From assembly GCF_029223545.1 (NCBI RefSeq), contig NZ_CP097870.1:930001-994000 (forward strand): a stretch of 64,000 nt of DNA, in the 5' to 3' direction. The DNA is from Thauera sp. GDN1 (GTDB lineage Bacteria > Pseudomonadota > Gammaproteobacteria > Burkholderiales > Rhodocyclaceae). This document shows, in pieces, positions 24,638-35,655 of this stretch. A program made the translations under genes and the position numbers. Position 1 is the stretch's first letter. Each line of letters begins with the position of its first letter. A model generated the notes under the pieces. It was not told where the DNA came from. It worked only from the letters and a program-made list of their open reading frames with translations, and searched no databases.

Positions 24638-25936
24638 GTGCCTGTCAACGAGCTGTTCGTCATCCTGCTGCTGATCGCAGCCAGCGCCTTCTTCTCGCTC
24701 TCCGAAATCTCTCTCGCCGCCTCGCGCAAGATCAAGCTGCGGCTGATGGCCGAAGGCGGGCACGTCAATGCGCAGCGCGTGCTCGCACTGCAGGACAGCC
24801 CGGGCAACTTCTTCACCGTGGTGCAGATCGGCCTCAACGCGGTCGCCATCCTCGGCGGTGTGGTCGGCGAGCAGGCGCTGTCGCCCTACGTCGAGGGCCT
24901 GCTGCGTCCGCTTTACGACGGACCGATGCTGGACACCGTCGCCTTCATCGCGTCCTTCGTGCTCGTGACCTCGCTGTTCGTGCTGTTTGCCGACCTGATG
25001 CCCAAGCGCCTGGCGATGGTGCAGCCCGAGCGCATCGCGGTCGCGGTGGTGCGGCCGATGCAGGCCTGCATCTGGCTGTTCGCGCCGCTGGTATGGGTCT
25101 TCAACGGCGCGGCCGACCTGTTCTTCCGCTGGTTCAAGCTGCCCAGCGCCCGCATCGAGGACATCACCGCCGACGACATCATGGCCATGGCCGACGCCGG
25201 CGCGCAGGCCGGCGCGCTGCTGCGCCAGGAGCAGCACCTGATCAGCAACGTGTTCGAGCTCGACTCGCGCATCGTGCCCTCGGCGATGACCTCGCGCGAG
25301 AGCATCGTGTTCCTGACCCTGTCCGAGTCGGAGGAGAGCATCCGGCGCAAGATCGCCGCCCATCCGCACGGCAAGTTCCCGGTGTGCGAGGACGGCATCG
25401 ACAGCGTGATCGGTTACGTCGACGCCAAGGACATCCTGCCGCGCATCGTGCAGGGCCAGGACCTGTCGCTGCGCACCCAGCCGATCGTGCGCAAGCTGCT
25501 GATGCTGCCCGATACGCTGAGCCTGTTCGAGGCGCTGGAGCGCTTCCGCGACGCCAAGGAGGATTTCGCGCTGATCCTCAACGAGTACGCGCTGGTGGTC
25601 GGCCTGCTGTCGCTGCAGGACGTGATGAGCACGGTGATGGGCGACCTGGTGAGCCCCTTCCAGGAAGAGCTGATCGTGCGCCGCGACGACAACTCGTGGC
25701 TGATCGACGGCATGACGCCGATCGAGGACGTCATGCAGGCGCTCGAGATCGACGTCTTCGAGGGTTTCCAGAACTACGAGACGGTCGCCGGCTTCCTGAT
25801 GTACCGCCTGCGCAAGGTGCCCAAGCGCACGGATTTCGTGCTCTACGCCGGCTACAAGTTCGAGGTGGTGGATATCGACAGCTACCGCATCGACCAGGTG
25901 CTGGTCACCCGCGAGGCGCAGGTCGGCGCGGAGTAG
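24638..25936 (+). CDS. CNNM/CorC-type (UPF0053) membrane transporter, hemolysin-like
   Basis: A 432-residue DUF21-CBS-CorC protein. DUF21 membrane domain at 1-190 with three helices (VNELFVILLLIAASAFFSLSE, VAFIASFVLVTSLFVLFADLMPKR and the next); CBS pair at about 205-330 (AMTSRESIVFLTL, VIGYVDAKDILPR); CorC_HlyC domain at about 345-430. Members export Mg2+/Co2+ or stabilise membrane physiology. Start is GTG at 24638, 5 bases after AAAGGAG; the first residues fit the family. The word hemolysin in databases is historical and not supported here. Confidence 0.88.
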   Translation: MPVNELFVILLLIAASAFFSLSEISLAASRKIKLRLMAEGGHVNAQRVLALQDSPGNFFTVVQIGLNAVAILGGVVGEQALSPYVEGLLRPLYDGPMLDTVAFIASFVLVTSLFVLFADLMPKRLAMVQPERIAVAVVRPMQACIWLFAPLVWVFNGAADLFFRWFKLPSARIEDITADDIMAMADAGAQAGALLRQEQHLISNVFELDSRIVPSAMTSRESIVFLTLSESEESIRRKIAAHPHGKFPVCEDGIDSVIGYVDAKDILPRIVQGQDLSLRTQPIVRKLLMLPDTLSLFEALERFRDAKEDFALILNEYALVVGLLSLQDVMSTVMGDLVSPFQEELIVRRDDNSWLIDGMTPIEDVMQALEIDVFEGFQNYETVAGFLMYRLRKVPKRTDFVLYAGYKFEVVDIDSYRIDQVLVTREAQVGAE

Positions 25937-25966
25937 GGCGCTTGCGGCCTTATGCCGCCAAAGGGC

Positions 25967-26638
25967 TCAAGCCGCCTGGGTCTTCGCCTCGGCGATCCGG
26001 GCCAGGGCCGCGCGTCCGCTGCGGATGTGGTTCCGCATCAGGGTTTCGGCGCCCGCGCCGTCGCGATCGAGCAGGGCCTGCAGGATGTCGCGGTGCTCGG
26101 CGAGCGACTGTTCCAGCCGGCCCTCGGAGAACAGCGAGTGGTGGCGCGAGAGCTTGATGACCTTGCGCAGGTCCTCGATGACGTGCAGCAGCCAGCGGTT
26201 GTCGGCGATTTCCTGCAGCGCGAGGTGGAAGGCCTGGTTGGCCTCGAAGAAGCGCTCGATGTCCGATGCGGTGGCGGCCTTTTCCAGGTCGGCGTGGATC
26301 GCGCGCAGGCGGGCGAGGTCGTCCGCGCTCGCGCGTGTCGCCGACAGGCGGGCGCATTCGCCCTCGAGCATCGCCATCACGCTGAACACCTCGTCGAGGT
26401 CGCGCTCGGAAATCTCGGTGACGTAGCAGCCGCGGCGCGGCTTGAGCGTCACCAGCCCCTCGGAGGCGAGCACCTTCAGTGCCTCGCGCAGCGGGGTGCG
26501 CGAGATGCCGTACTGCTCGGCCAGCGCCTGTTCGTCCACCCAGGTTCCGGGCGGCAATTCGTGCGAGAAGATCCGCTCGCGCAGGCGTTCGGCAACTTCC
26601 TGGTAGAGCGCGATCGGAGCGATGCGGGAGGCGTTCAT
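25967..26638 (-). CDS. GntR-family transcriptional regulator, FCD type
   Basis: A 223-residue repressor/activator: winged helix at 8-75 (LRERIFSHELPPGTWVDEQALAEQYGISRTPLREALKVL region), then an all-helical FCD ligand domain at 85-215. Candidate metal/ligand residues include the His in FHLALQEI, H in EHRDILQAL and H in MRNHI, as in zinc-containing FCD domains. It is divergent from the methylmalonyl-CoA mutase operon, and a palindrome lies in that operon's promoter. Control of propionyl-CoA metabolism by an acyl-acid ligand is therefore likely (inference). ATG at 26638 chosen; longer versions add a non-family Pro/Ser leader. Confidence 0.88.
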   Translation of the reverse strand: MNASRIAPIALYQEVAERLRERIFSHELPPGTWVDEQALAEQYGISRTPLREALKVLASEGLVTLKPRRGCYVTEISERDLDEVFSVMAMLEGECARLSATRASADDLARLRAIHADLEKAATASDIERFFEANQAFHLALQEIADNRWLLHVIEDLRKVIKLSRHHSLFSEGRLEQSLAEHRDILQALLDRDGAGAETLMRNHIRSGRAALARIAEAKTQAA

Positions 26639-26720
26639 GGGCGGAATCGGTGTGGATGAGGCAGGCGACGGACACGAGCGGGCGCCCGCCGATGGCAAGC
26701 GACAAGGCCTGTCGCGCCTA

Positions 26721-26750
26721 TTGCATTCATAATTATGGATAAAGTATTAT
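26721..26750 (+). promoter_or_regulatory. Promoter of the mcm operon with embedded palindromic operator
   Basis: TTGCAT (26721-26726), 18-base spacer, TATTAT (26745-26750). The spacer contains ATTCATAATTATGGAT (26725-26740), a 16-base palindrome with one mismatched pair. A repressor bound there would block polymerase. The divergent GntR/FCD regulator is the obvious candidate. Confidence 0.6.
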
Positions 26751-26771
26751 TTTTCCTGCAGAGCAAGTCAA

Positions 26772-26898
26772 CTTCCGCAGCGCGATGCGTCATGGGAGGC
26801 GCCGGGAACACCCGGCGGAAGAGAGGGGGCGCGTCGCAGTTCGGAGCGTCGACCGCCGTCCGTGGTGATTGCCGCGGGCGGCGTAGTCGCCGCCCGCG
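26772..26898 (+). other. Structured 5' leader of the mcm operon
   Basis: About 235 bases separate the promoter from the mcm ATG. This stretch can fold into CGCCGGG-AACA-CCCGGCG (26800-26817), enclosed by CTTCCGC (26772-26778) / GCGGAAG (26815-26821), which competes with its last bases. A perfect 12-bp hairpin CCGCGGGCGGCG-TAGT-CGCCGCCCGCGG (26871-26898) follows. No T tract follows the second hairpin. I looked for the cobalamin riboswitch B12 box and did not find it. Role unknown. Confidence 0.4.
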
Positions 26899-26991
26899 GG
26901 CTTGTTCGCGACCCGCAGCACGGCTTGTTCTTACGTTCCAATCCGATTCGCGCCTGCAGCCCAGGCCACCGCAGATTTCAAGAGGTTCCAC

Positions 26992-29157
26992 ATGTCGAAC
27001 GCCAACGAGCCCGTCTATCCCCAGCCCGACCTCGAGGCCTGGAAAAAAGCCGCCGCCAAGCAGGCGCCCGGCGGTGACCTCGACAAGCTCAACTGGATCA
27101 CGCCCGAGGGCCTGACTGTCAAGCCGCTGTACACCAAAGCCGACACCGAAGGCCTGCAGCATGCCGACACGCTGCCCGGCTTCGAGCCCTTCGTGCGCGG
27201 GCCGCAGCCTACCATGTACGCGGTCAAGCCGTGGACCATCCGCCAGTACGCCGGTTTTTCCACCGCGGAAGAATCCAACGCCTTCTACCGCAAGGCGCTC
27301 GCCGCCGGCGGCCAGGGCGTGTCGGTCGCCTTCGACCTCGCCACCCACCGCGGCTACGACTCCGACCATCCGCGCGTCACCGGCGACGTCGGCAAGGCCG
27401 GCGTGGCGATCGACTCGGTCGAGGACATGAAGATCCTGTTCGACGGCATTCCGCTCGACAAGGTCTCGGTGTCGATGACCATGAACGGTGCCGTGCTGCC
27501 CATCCTCGCCGGCTACATCGTCGCCGCCGAGGAGCAGGGCGTCGCCCAGGACAAGCTCTCGGGCACGATCCAGAACGACATCCTCAAAGAATTCATGGTG
27601 CGGAACACCTACATCTATCCGCCCACCCCGTCGATGAAGATCATCGCCGACATCTTCGGCTACACCGCGCAGCACATGCCGAAGTTCAACAGCATCTCGA
27701 TCTCCGGCTATCACATCCAGGAAGCGGGCGCGAACCAGGCGATCGAACTGGCCTTCACGCTGGCGGATGGCGTGGAATACGTGCGTACCGGCATCAACTC
27801 CGGCATGGACGTCGACACCTTCGCCGGCCGACTGTCCTTCTTCTGGGCGGTGGGCATGAACTTCTACCTCGAGATCGCCAAGATGCGCGCCGCGCGTCTG
27901 CTGTGGTGGCGGCTCATGAAGCAGTTCAACCCCAAGAGCCAGAAGTCGATGATGCTGCGCACGCACTCGCAGACGTCGGGCTGGTCGCTCACCGAGCAGG
28001 ACCCGTACAACAACGTGGTGCGCACCACGATCGAGGCGATGGCCGCGGTGTTCGGCGGCACCCAGTCGCTGCACACCAACGCGCTCGACGAAGCCATCGC
28101 GCTCCCCACCGAGTTCTCCGCCCGCATCGCGCGCAACACGCAGATCATCATCCAGGAAGAGACCCACATCTGTAACGTGGTCGATCCCTGGGCCGGCTCC
28201 TACATGATGGAGAAGCTCACCCAGGACATGGCCGACAAGGCCTGGGCGCTGATCGAGGAGATCGAGGCCATGGGCGGCATGACCAAGGCGGTCGAGTCCG
28301 GCTGGGCCAAGATGAAGGTCGAGGAGTGCGCCGCCGACAAGCAGGCGCGCATCGACTCGGGCAAGGACGTCATCGTCGGCGTCAACAAGTACAAGCTCGC
28401 CAAGCAAGACCCGATCGAGATCCTCGACATCGACAACCATGCGGTGCGCGAGGCGCAGATCGAGCGCCTGGCGCGCGTGCGCAAGATGCGCGACCAGGCC
28501 GCAGTCGATGCCGCGCTGGCCGCGCTGACCGAATGCGCGAAGACCGGCCAGGGCAACCTGCTCGACCTGACCGTCAAGGCCATCCGCCTGCGCGCCACCG
28601 TGGGCGAGGTGTCCGATGCGCTCGAAGTCGTCTTCGGCCGCTACCGTGCGAACCCGCAAGCCGTGTCCGGCGTGTATGGAGCCGTCGTGGAAGAACAGGA
28701 AGACTGGAAGGCCCTGAAGGCCGACATCGAGGCCTTCATCGCCGAAGAGGGGCGCCGCCCGCGCGTGATGATCGCCAAGCTCGGCCAGGACGGCCACGAC
28801 CGCGGCGCCAAGGTGGTGGCCTCGGCCTTCGCCGACCTCGGCTTCGACATCGACATCGGCCCGCTCTTCCAAACGCCGGAGGAAGCGGCCCGCCACGCGG
28901 TCGAGAACGACGTCCATGCGGTGGGCTGCTCCAGCCTCGCCGCCGGCCACAAGACCCTGGTGCCGCAGATCGTCAACGAGCTCAAGCGCCTCGGCGCCGA
29001 CGACATCATCACCTTCGTCGGCGGCGTGATCCCGGCCCAGGACTACGACACCCTTTACGCCGCCGGCGCGAAGGGAATCTTCGGTCCCGGCACGCCGATC
29101 CCGGTCGCCGCGCGCGAGGTGCTGAAGCAGATCCGCGCCGCGCGCGCCAAGGCCTGA
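26992..29157 (+). CDS. scpA: Methylmalonyl-CoA mutase, single-chain type
   Basis: Adenosylcobalamin-dependent interconversion of (R)-methylmalonyl-CoA and succinyl-CoA, the last step of propionyl-CoA assimilation. The 721-residue protein has the TIM-barrel mutase domain (about 40-560) and C-terminal B12-binding domain (about 590-721) with [12 protein letters not shown], the DxHxxG cobalt-ligand motif near 600. The residues that mark methylmalonyl specificity are present: Y86 (RQYAGF) and R204 (MVRNTYIYP). Length fits the E. coli Sbm/ScpA type homodimer. ATG at 26992 follows CAAGAGG. Its stop overlaps the meaB start (TGATG). Confidence 0.95.
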   Translation: MSNANEPVYPQPDLEAWKKAAAKQAPGGDLDKLNWITPEGLTVKPLYTKADTEGLQHADTLPGFEPFVRGPQPTMYAVKPWTIRQYAGFSTAEESNAFYRKALAAGGQGVSVAFDLATHRGYDSDHPRVTGDVGKAGVAIDSVEDMKILFDGIPLDKVSVSMTMNGAVLPILAGYIVAAEEQGVAQDKLSGTIQNDILKEFMVRNTYIYPPTPSMKIIADIFGYTAQHMPKFNSISISGYHIQEAGANQAIELAFTLADGVEYVRTGINSGMDVDTFAGRLSFFWAVGMNFYLEIAKMRAARLLWWRLMKQFNPKSQKSMMLRTHSQTSGWSLTEQDPYNNVVRTTIEAMAAVFGGTQSLHTNALDEAIALPTEFSARIARNTQIIIQEETHICNVVDPWAGSYMMEKLTQDMADKAWALIEEIEAMGGMTKAVESGWAKMKVEECAADKQARIDSGKDVIVGVNKYKLAKQDPIEILDIDNHAVREAQIERLARVRKMRDQAAVDAALAALTECAKTGQGNLLDLTVKAIRLRATVGEVSDALEVVFGRYRANPQAVSGVYGAVVEEQEDWKALKADIEAFIAEEGRRPRVMIAKLGQDGHDRGAKVVASAFADLGFDIDIGPLFQTPEEAARHAVENDVHAVGCSSLAAGHKTLVPQIVNELKRLGADDIITFVGGVIPAQDYDTLYAAGAKGIFGPGTPIPVAAREVLKQIRAARAKA

Positions 29158-30185
29158 TGAGCGTGCTCGATACCGCCGATCAGGCGCTGGTCGACGGCGT
29201 GCTCGCGCGCCAGCTGCGCCCGCTCGCCAAGACCATCACGCTGATCGAGTCGCAGCGCGAGGACCACAAGGCGCGTGCGCAGCAGGTGCTCGAGGCGCTG
29301 CTGCCGCACACCGGCGGGGCGATGCGGGTGGGCATCTCGGGCGTGCCGGGGGTGGGCAAGTCGACCTTCATCGAGGCGCTCGGGCTGTACCTGATCGAGC
29401 AGGGCCTGCGCGTCGCGGTGCTGGCGGTGGATCCGTCGTCGTCGGTGACGGGCGGCTCCATCCTCGGCGACAAGACGCGCATGGAACTGCTGTCACAGAA
29501 TCCCGCCGCCTTCATCCGCCCCAGCCCCTCGGCGTGCAGCCTGGGCGGCGTGGCGGAAAAGACGCGCGAGACCATGCTGGTGTGCGAGGCTGCGGGCTTC
29601 GACGTCATCATCGTCGAGACCGTCGGCGTCGGGCAGTCCGAGACCGCGGTCGCCGGCATGACCGACATCTTCTGCCTGCTGCAGCTGCCCAACGCCGGCG
29701 ACGACCTGCAGGCGATCAAGAAGGGGATCATGGAGATCGCCGACCTGATCGTCATCAACAAGGCCGACATCGACGCCGGCGCGGCGATGCGCGCCAAGGC
29801 GCAGATCAAGACCGCGCTGCACATGCTGCGCCCGGCCAGCCCCAACTGGACGGTCCCGGTGCTCACCCTGTCGGCGCTGCACAAGCAGGGCATCGCCGAC
29901 TTCTGGAAGGCGGTGAGCGACTACCGCGAGGCGCTCGGCGCCACCGGCGAGTTCGCCGCCAAGCGTCGCCACCAGGCGCTCGCCTGGATGTGGGAAATGA
30001 TCGATTCCGGGCTGCGCAGCCGTTTCCGCAGCCACCCCCGCGTGCGCGAGGAGCTTCCCGCCCTCGCGCGCGCGGTCGAGGAGGGCGCCAGCACGCCCGC
30101 GGCCGCGGCCTTCCGGCTGCTCGGCCACCTCCAGTCCAACGAACAGGGCCGACTGCCGCGACAGCCGGCCGAAACCGAGATCTGA
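29157..30185 (+). CDS. meaB: MeaB/ArgK-family GTPase chaperone of methylmalonyl-CoA mutase
   Basis: G3E-family GTPase that gates loading and repair of adenosylcobalamin in the mutase. 342 residues; P-loop GVPGVGKST (62-70), switch/metal motifs [19 protein letters not shown] and base-recognition NKAD. Dimerisation helices at the C-terminus. It overlaps mcm by one base (TGATG), so the two proteins are made together, as expected for partners. The old name ArgK (arginine transport kinase) is not supported. Confidence 0.94.
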   Translation: MSVLDTADQALVDGVLARQLRPLAKTITLIESQREDHKARAQQVLEALLPHTGGAMRVGISGVPGVGKSTFIEALGLYLIEQGLRVAVLAVDPSSSVTGGSILGDKTRMELLSQNPAAFIRPSPSACSLGGVAEKTRETMLVCEAAGFDVIIVETVGVGQSETAVAGMTDIFCLLQLPNAGDDLQAIKKGIMEIADLIVINKADIDAGAAMRAKAQIKTALHMLRPASPNWTVPVLTLSALHKQGIADFWKAVSDYREALGATGEFAAKRRHQALAWMWEMIDSGLRSRFRSHPRVREELPALARAVEEGASTPAAAAFRLLGHLQSNEQGRLPRQPAETEI

Positions 30186-30200
30186 CAGGAGATCAAACTC

Positions 30201-31733
<1,533 letters not shown>

Positions 31734-31755
31734 TCCGCGCACGAGGACTACATAC

Positions 31756-33744
31756 ATGTTCAAGAAGATCCTGATTGCCAACCGTGGCGAGATCGCTTGC
31801 CGCGTCATCAAGACCGCCCGCAAGATGGGCATCAAGACCGTCGCGGTGCATTCCGAGGCGGACAAGAACGCGCTGTTCGTGGAGATGGCCGACGAGGCCG
31901 TGTGCATCGGCCCGGCGCCCTCGAAGGAATCCTACCTGGTCATCGATAAGATCATCGCCGCCTGCAAGCAGACCGGCGCCGAGGCGGTGCACCCGGGCTA
32001 CGGCTTCCTGTCGGAGAACGCCGAGTTCTCGCGCCGCCTCGAGGAGGAGGGCATCAAGTTCATCGGCCCGAAGCATTACTCGGTCGCCAAGATGGGCGAC
32101 AAGATCGAGTCGAAGAAGCTCGCGATCGCTGCCGGTGTGAACACCATCCCCGGCTACAACGACGCGATTTCGGGGCCGGACGAGGCGGTCGAGATCGCGA
32201 AGAAGATCGGCTACCCGGTGATGATCAAGGCCTCGGCCGGCGGTGGCGGCAAGGGTCTGCGCGTGGCCTTCAACGACAAGGAAGCGCACGAGGGCTTCAG
32301 CTCCTGCGTCAACGAGGCCCGCAACGCCTTCGGCGACGACCGCGTGTTCATCGAGAAGTACGTGCTCGAGCCGCGCCACATCGAGATCCAGGTGCTGGGC
32401 GACGCGCACGGCAACTACGTGTATCTGAACGAGCGCGATTGCTCGATCCAGCGCCGCCACCAGAAGGTCATCGAGGAGGCGCCGAGCCCCTTCGTCGATC
32501 CCGAGATGCGCCGTGCGATGGGCGAGCAGGCCGTGGCCCTGGCGCGTGCGGTGAACTACGAGTCGGCCGGTACGGTCGAGTTCGTGGTCAGCGGCGCGAC
32601 CAAGGAGTTCTACTTCCTCGAGATGAACACCCGCCTGCAGGTCGAGCACCCGGTCACCGAGCTCATCACCGGGCTGGACCTCGTCGAGCAGATGATCCGC
32701 GTGGCCTACGGCGAAAAGCTGCCGCTCACCCAGGCCGACGTCAGGATCGACGGCTGGTCGATGGAGTGCCGCATCAATGCCGAAGACCCGTTCCGCGGCT
32801 TCCTGCCCTCCACCGGCCGCCTGATCAAGTTCCTGCCCCCGGCCGAAGGCAACGGCGTGCGCGTCGACACCGGCGTGTATGAGGGCGGCGAGATCTCGAT
32901 GTTCTACGATTCGATGATCGCCAAGCTCATCGTGCACGGCAAGGACCGCCAGGATGCCATCGAGCGCATGCGCGACGCCCTCAACGGCTTCGTCATCCGC
33001 GGCATCAGCTCCAACATTCCCTTCCAGGCTGCACTGCTGCAGCACCCGCGCTTCTGCTCGGGCCACTTCAACACCGGCTTCATCGCCGAGGAGTATCCGA
33101 AGGGCTTCGACGCCTCGATGGTTCCGCACGACGATCCGGCGCTGCTCGCCGCCGTCGCCACGTTCGCCCGCATGCGCTACATCGAGCGCGCGGTGCAGAT
33201 CGAAGGTCAACTCGCCGGCCACGGCCGCAAGGTGGCCTCGGAGTGGGTCGTCGTCATGGGCGGCAGGCAGTACGCGATGAGCACCCGCCCGATCGAAGGC
33301 GGGCTCGCCGTCACCCACGAGGGCAAGACCTACAACATCGTCTCGGACTGGAAGTTCGGCGAGCTGCTGTTCAGCGGCACCGTCAACGGCGCGCCGATCG
33401 GACTGCAGATCGAGCGCCGCGGCCTGCGCTACCGCATCTCGCACTTCGGCCTGCAGGTCGAGCCGATCGTGATGACCGTGCGCGCCGCCCATCTGCTGTC
33501 GCTGATGCCGGAGAAGCTGCCGCCCGACCTGTCCAAGTTCCTGCTGTCGCCGATGCCCGGCCTGCTGCGCGAGATCGCGGTGAGCGAAGGTCAGGACGTC
33601 AAGGCCGGCGAGAAGCTCGCCATCATCGAAGCGATGAAGATGGAGAACGTGCTCAAGGCCGAGCAGGACGGCAAGGTCAAGAAGATCGTCGCCAAGCCGG
33701 GCGCCAGCCTGTCGGTGGACGAAGTCATCATCGAGTTCGAGTGA
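31756..33744 (+). CDS. pccA: Propionyl-CoA carboxylase, biotin carboxylase and carrier (alpha) subunit
   Basis: ATP-dependent carboxylation of biotin. 662 residues: biotin carboxylase at 1-450 (ATP-grasp glycine loop KASAGGGGKGLR, catalytic ERDCSIQRRHQK and EMNTRLQVEHPVTE), a PCC-type BT linker domain at about 460-590, and a biotinyl carrier at the C-terminus with EAMKMEN; the modified lysine is K628, 34 residues from the end, the usual distance. It lies 22 bases after pccB and ends the mcm-meaB-pccB-pccA operon before a double hairpin. Confidence 0.95.
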   Translation: MFKKILIANRGEIACRVIKTARKMGIKTVAVHSEADKNALFVEMADEAVCIGPAPSKESYLVIDKIIAACKQTGAEAVHPGYGFLSENAEFSRRLEEEGIKFIGPKHYSVAKMGDKIESKKLAIAAGVNTIPGYNDAISGPDEAVEIAKKIGYPVMIKASAGGGGKGLRVAFNDKEAHEGFSSCVNEARNAFGDDRVFIEKYVLEPRHIEIQVLGDAHGNYVYLNERDCSIQRRHQKVIEEAPSPFVDPEMRRAMGEQAVALARAVNYESAGTVEFVVSGATKEFYFLEMNTRLQVEHPVTELITGLDLVEQMIRVAYGEKLPLTQADVRIDGWSMECRINAEDPFRGFLPSTGRLIKFLPPAEGNGVRVDTGVYEGGEISMFYDSMIAKLIVHGKDRQDAIERMRDALNGFVIRGISSNIPFQAALLQHPRFCSGHFNTGFIAEEYPKGFDASMVPHDDPALLAAVATFARMRYIERAVQIEGQLAGHGRKVASEWVVVMGGRQYAMSTRPIEGGLAVTHEGKTYNIVSDWKFGELLFSGTVNGAPIGLQIERRGLRYRISHFGLQVEPIVMTVRAAHLLSLMPEKLPPDLSKFLLSPMPGLLREIAVSEGQDVKAGEKLAIIEAMKMENVLKAEQDGKVKKIVAKPGASLSVDEVIIEFE

Positions 33745-33782
33745 TCGCCATCCGGAAACCGTTTTGATCGATGGGGAGGGAG

Positions 33783-33843
33783 ACCCGGGCCTCGGCCCGG
33801 GTGCCTGTCGGCACGAGGCCTGCGCAAGCAGGCCTCTTTTTTT
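33783..33843 (+). terminator. Tandem hairpin terminator of the propionyl-CoA operon
   Basis: First hairpin ACCCGGGC-CTCG-GCCCGGGT (33783-33802). The second, GAGGCCTGC-GCAA-GCAGGCCTC (33815-33836), is followed directly by a run of about eight T. The second is a textbook intrinsic terminator. Confidence 0.93.
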
Positions 33844-33922
33844 CCGGCGCCGGGCGGGGCGCGGCGCCGATGCGTATCCGCCGGAGGTGAGCGCGAACTT
33901 TGCCCTCTGCCGCCTTTCGTAT

Positions 33923-33951
33923 TTGCACAAAACAAATTGGTGGCCTATCAT
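33923..33951 (+). promoter_or_regulatory. Sigma70-type promoter of the KamA-like gene
   Basis: TTGCAC (33923-33928), exact 17-base spacer, TATCAT (33946-33951). It lies in an AT-richer stretch of the 407-base gap after pccA. Predicted leader is about 195 bases, beginning with hairpin GGCGCCC-N7-GGGCGCC (33965-33985). No ORF with a good ribosome site was seen in the leader. Confidence 0.65.
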
Positions 33952-34151
33952 CGGTTTGCCACCCGGCGCCCGCTTCCTGGGCGCCGCAATCCGGGCCCGG
34001 GGCTGCAGCGCAGCCGTACTCACCCTCCGGGGCCCGTCCACAAGACTGCCGATGATCGCCTGTGCTGAAACCCCAGCGCCCGGCCGCGGCACCGTGGGCG
34101 ACGCGTGCACGCCGCCCCGGCAGATATGAAGACAGACGAGGAGGACGTTTC

Positions 34152-35555
34152 ATGAGCGCTCAAGTGCATGCTCTCAAGGCCCTTAACACCCATGTGGAGG
34201 CCCCGGAGGACGGCGCCGGCCTGTTCGCCCCCGTGCCATTCAAGGTCCATACCCAGCGCGACCTCGATCGCATCCCGCAGCTTGCCCGGCTCTCCCCGGA
34301 GCAGCGCTTCGAGATGAAGGTCGTCTCGTCGGTGCTGCCCTTCCGTGTCAACCAGTACGTGATCGAGGAGCTGATCGACTGGGCGAAGGTCCCGGCCGAC
34401 CCGATCTTCCAGCTCACCTTCCCGCAGCGCGGCATGCTCGCGCCCGAGCACTACGAGCGCATCGCCGGGCTGATCCGCGCCGACGTGCCCAAGGACGAGC
34501 TCGAGCGCGCGATCGACGAGGTCCGCCATGCCCTCAACCCGCATCCGGCCGACCAGATGGAGATGAACATGCCGCGCGACGAGCACGGCCGACGCCTCGA
34601 CGGCATGCAGCACAAGTACCGCGAGACGGTGCTGTTCTTCCCCAGCCAGGGCCAGACCTGCCACAGCTACTGCACCTTCTGCTTCCGCTGGGCGCAGTTC
34701 GTGGGCGACAAGGAACTGCGCATCGCCTCGTCCGAGGCGCGCGAGCTGCACGACTACCTGCGCAAGCACACCGAGGTCACCGACCTGCTGGTCACCGGCG
34801 GCGATCCGATGGTGATGAAGACGCGCCACCTGCGCGACTACCTCGAGCCGCTGCTGCAGCCCGAGTTCGACCACATCCAGACCATCCGCATCGGCTCCAA
34901 GGCGCTGACCTTCTGGCCGCACCGCTTCCTCGGTGCGGAGGATGCCGACGACCTGATCCGCCTCCTCACCCAGCTGGTCGAGGCCGGCAAGCACGTCGCG
35001 CTGATGGCGCACTACAACCACTGGAAGGAACTCGACACCGAGGCCGCGCAGGCGGCGATCCGCCGCATCCGCAGCACCGGCGTGGTGATCCGCGCCCAGG
35101 GTCCGCTGATCGCGCACATCAACGACGACCCGGCAGTGTGGGCCAAGTTGTGGAAGCTGGAGGTCAAGCTCGGCCTGGTGCCGTACTACATGTTCGTCGA
35201 ACGCGACACCGGCGCGCGCAACTACTTCGAGGTGCCGCTGGTGCGCGCCTGGGAGATCTACCAGCAGGCGATCCAGCAGGTCTCGGGCCTCGCCCGCACC
35301 GCGCGCGGCCCGAGCATGAGCGCCAGCCCGGGCAAGGTGGAGATCCAGGGCATCACCGAGATCGCCGGCGAGAAGGTGTTCGTGCTGCGCTTCATCCAGG
35401 GCCGCAACCCCGACTGGGTGCAGCGCCCGTTCTTCGCCAGGTACGACGACCAGGCGACCTGGCTCGACCAGCTCGTTCCCGCCTTCGGCGAGGAGAAGTG
35501 GTTCTGGCAGGACGAATACGACGCCATCCGCGAGGATCGCCTGGCCGCCGCCTGA
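34152..35555 (+). CDS. KamA-family radical SAM aminomutase, substrate uncertain (divergent from lysine 2,3-aminomutase)
   Basis: A 467-residue radical SAM, PLP-dependent aminomutase-like protein. The cluster motif is C170-x3-C174-x2-C177 (CHSYCTFCF). The PLP-binding lysine is K395 in SASPGKVEI. Compared with Clostridium lysine 2,3-aminomutase, residues that bind the substrate side-chain amine (Asp293 and Asp330, 44 and 7 before the PLP lysine Lys337) fall without gaps on R351 and S388 here. Both acidic residues are therefore replaced, so lysine is unlikely to be the substrate. The N-terminus is longer than usual. ATG at 34152 follows GACGAGGAGG. A monocistronic unit with its own promoter and terminator. 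Confidence 0.85.
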   Translation: MSAQVHALKALNTHVEAPEDGAGLFAPVPFKVHTQRDLDRIPQLARLSPEQRFEMKVVSSVLPFRVNQYVIEELIDWAKVPADPIFQLTFPQRGMLAPEHYERIAGLIRADVPKDELERAIDEVRHALNPHPADQMEMNMPRDEHGRRLDGMQHKYRETVLFFPSQGQTCHSYCTFCFRWAQFVGDKELRIASSEARELHDYLRKHTEVTDLLVTGGDPMVMKTRHLRDYLEPLLQPEFDHIQTIRIGSKALTFWPHRFLGAEDADDLIRLLTQLVEAGKHVALMAHYNHWKELDTEAAQAAIRRIRSTGVVIRAQGPLIAHINDDPAVWAKLWKLEVKLGLVPYYMFVERDTGARNYFEVPLVRAWEIYQQAIQQVSGLARTARGPSMSASPGKVEIQGITEIAGEKVFVLRFIQGRNPDWVQRPFFARYDDQATWLDQLVPAFGEEKWFWQDEYDAIREDRLAAA

Positions 35556-35578
35556 AGCGGGGGCACGCGCACCGAGCA

Positions 35579-35609
35579 GGGGCCCGCCGATGCGGGCCCC
35601 TCTGCTTTT
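35579..35609 (+). terminator. Terminator of the KamA-like gene
   Basis: GGGGCCCGC (35579-35587) / GCGGGCCCC (35592-35600), short loop, then TCTGCTTTT. Confidence 0.8.
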
Positions 35610-35655
35610 CGGCCTGCTATGATCGAATCATCGATTTGCGCTTGGAGCAGCGGTC

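Noticed and set aside
26741..26991. Cobalamin riboswitch in the leader of the B12-dependent mutase operon
   Set aside because: No B12-box-like conserved core was found; only plain GC hairpins are visible.
26735..27115. 126-residue open frame overlapping the mcm leader and start
   Set aside because: Out of frame with mcm, Arg/Ser/Pro-rich composition typical of GC-rich shadows, no domain, and it crosses hairpins and the mcm ribosome site.
29157..30185. Lysine/arginine transport kinase (ArgK)
   Set aside because: The GTPase motifs and overlap with mcm identify it as the MeaB chaperone; the transport label is historical.
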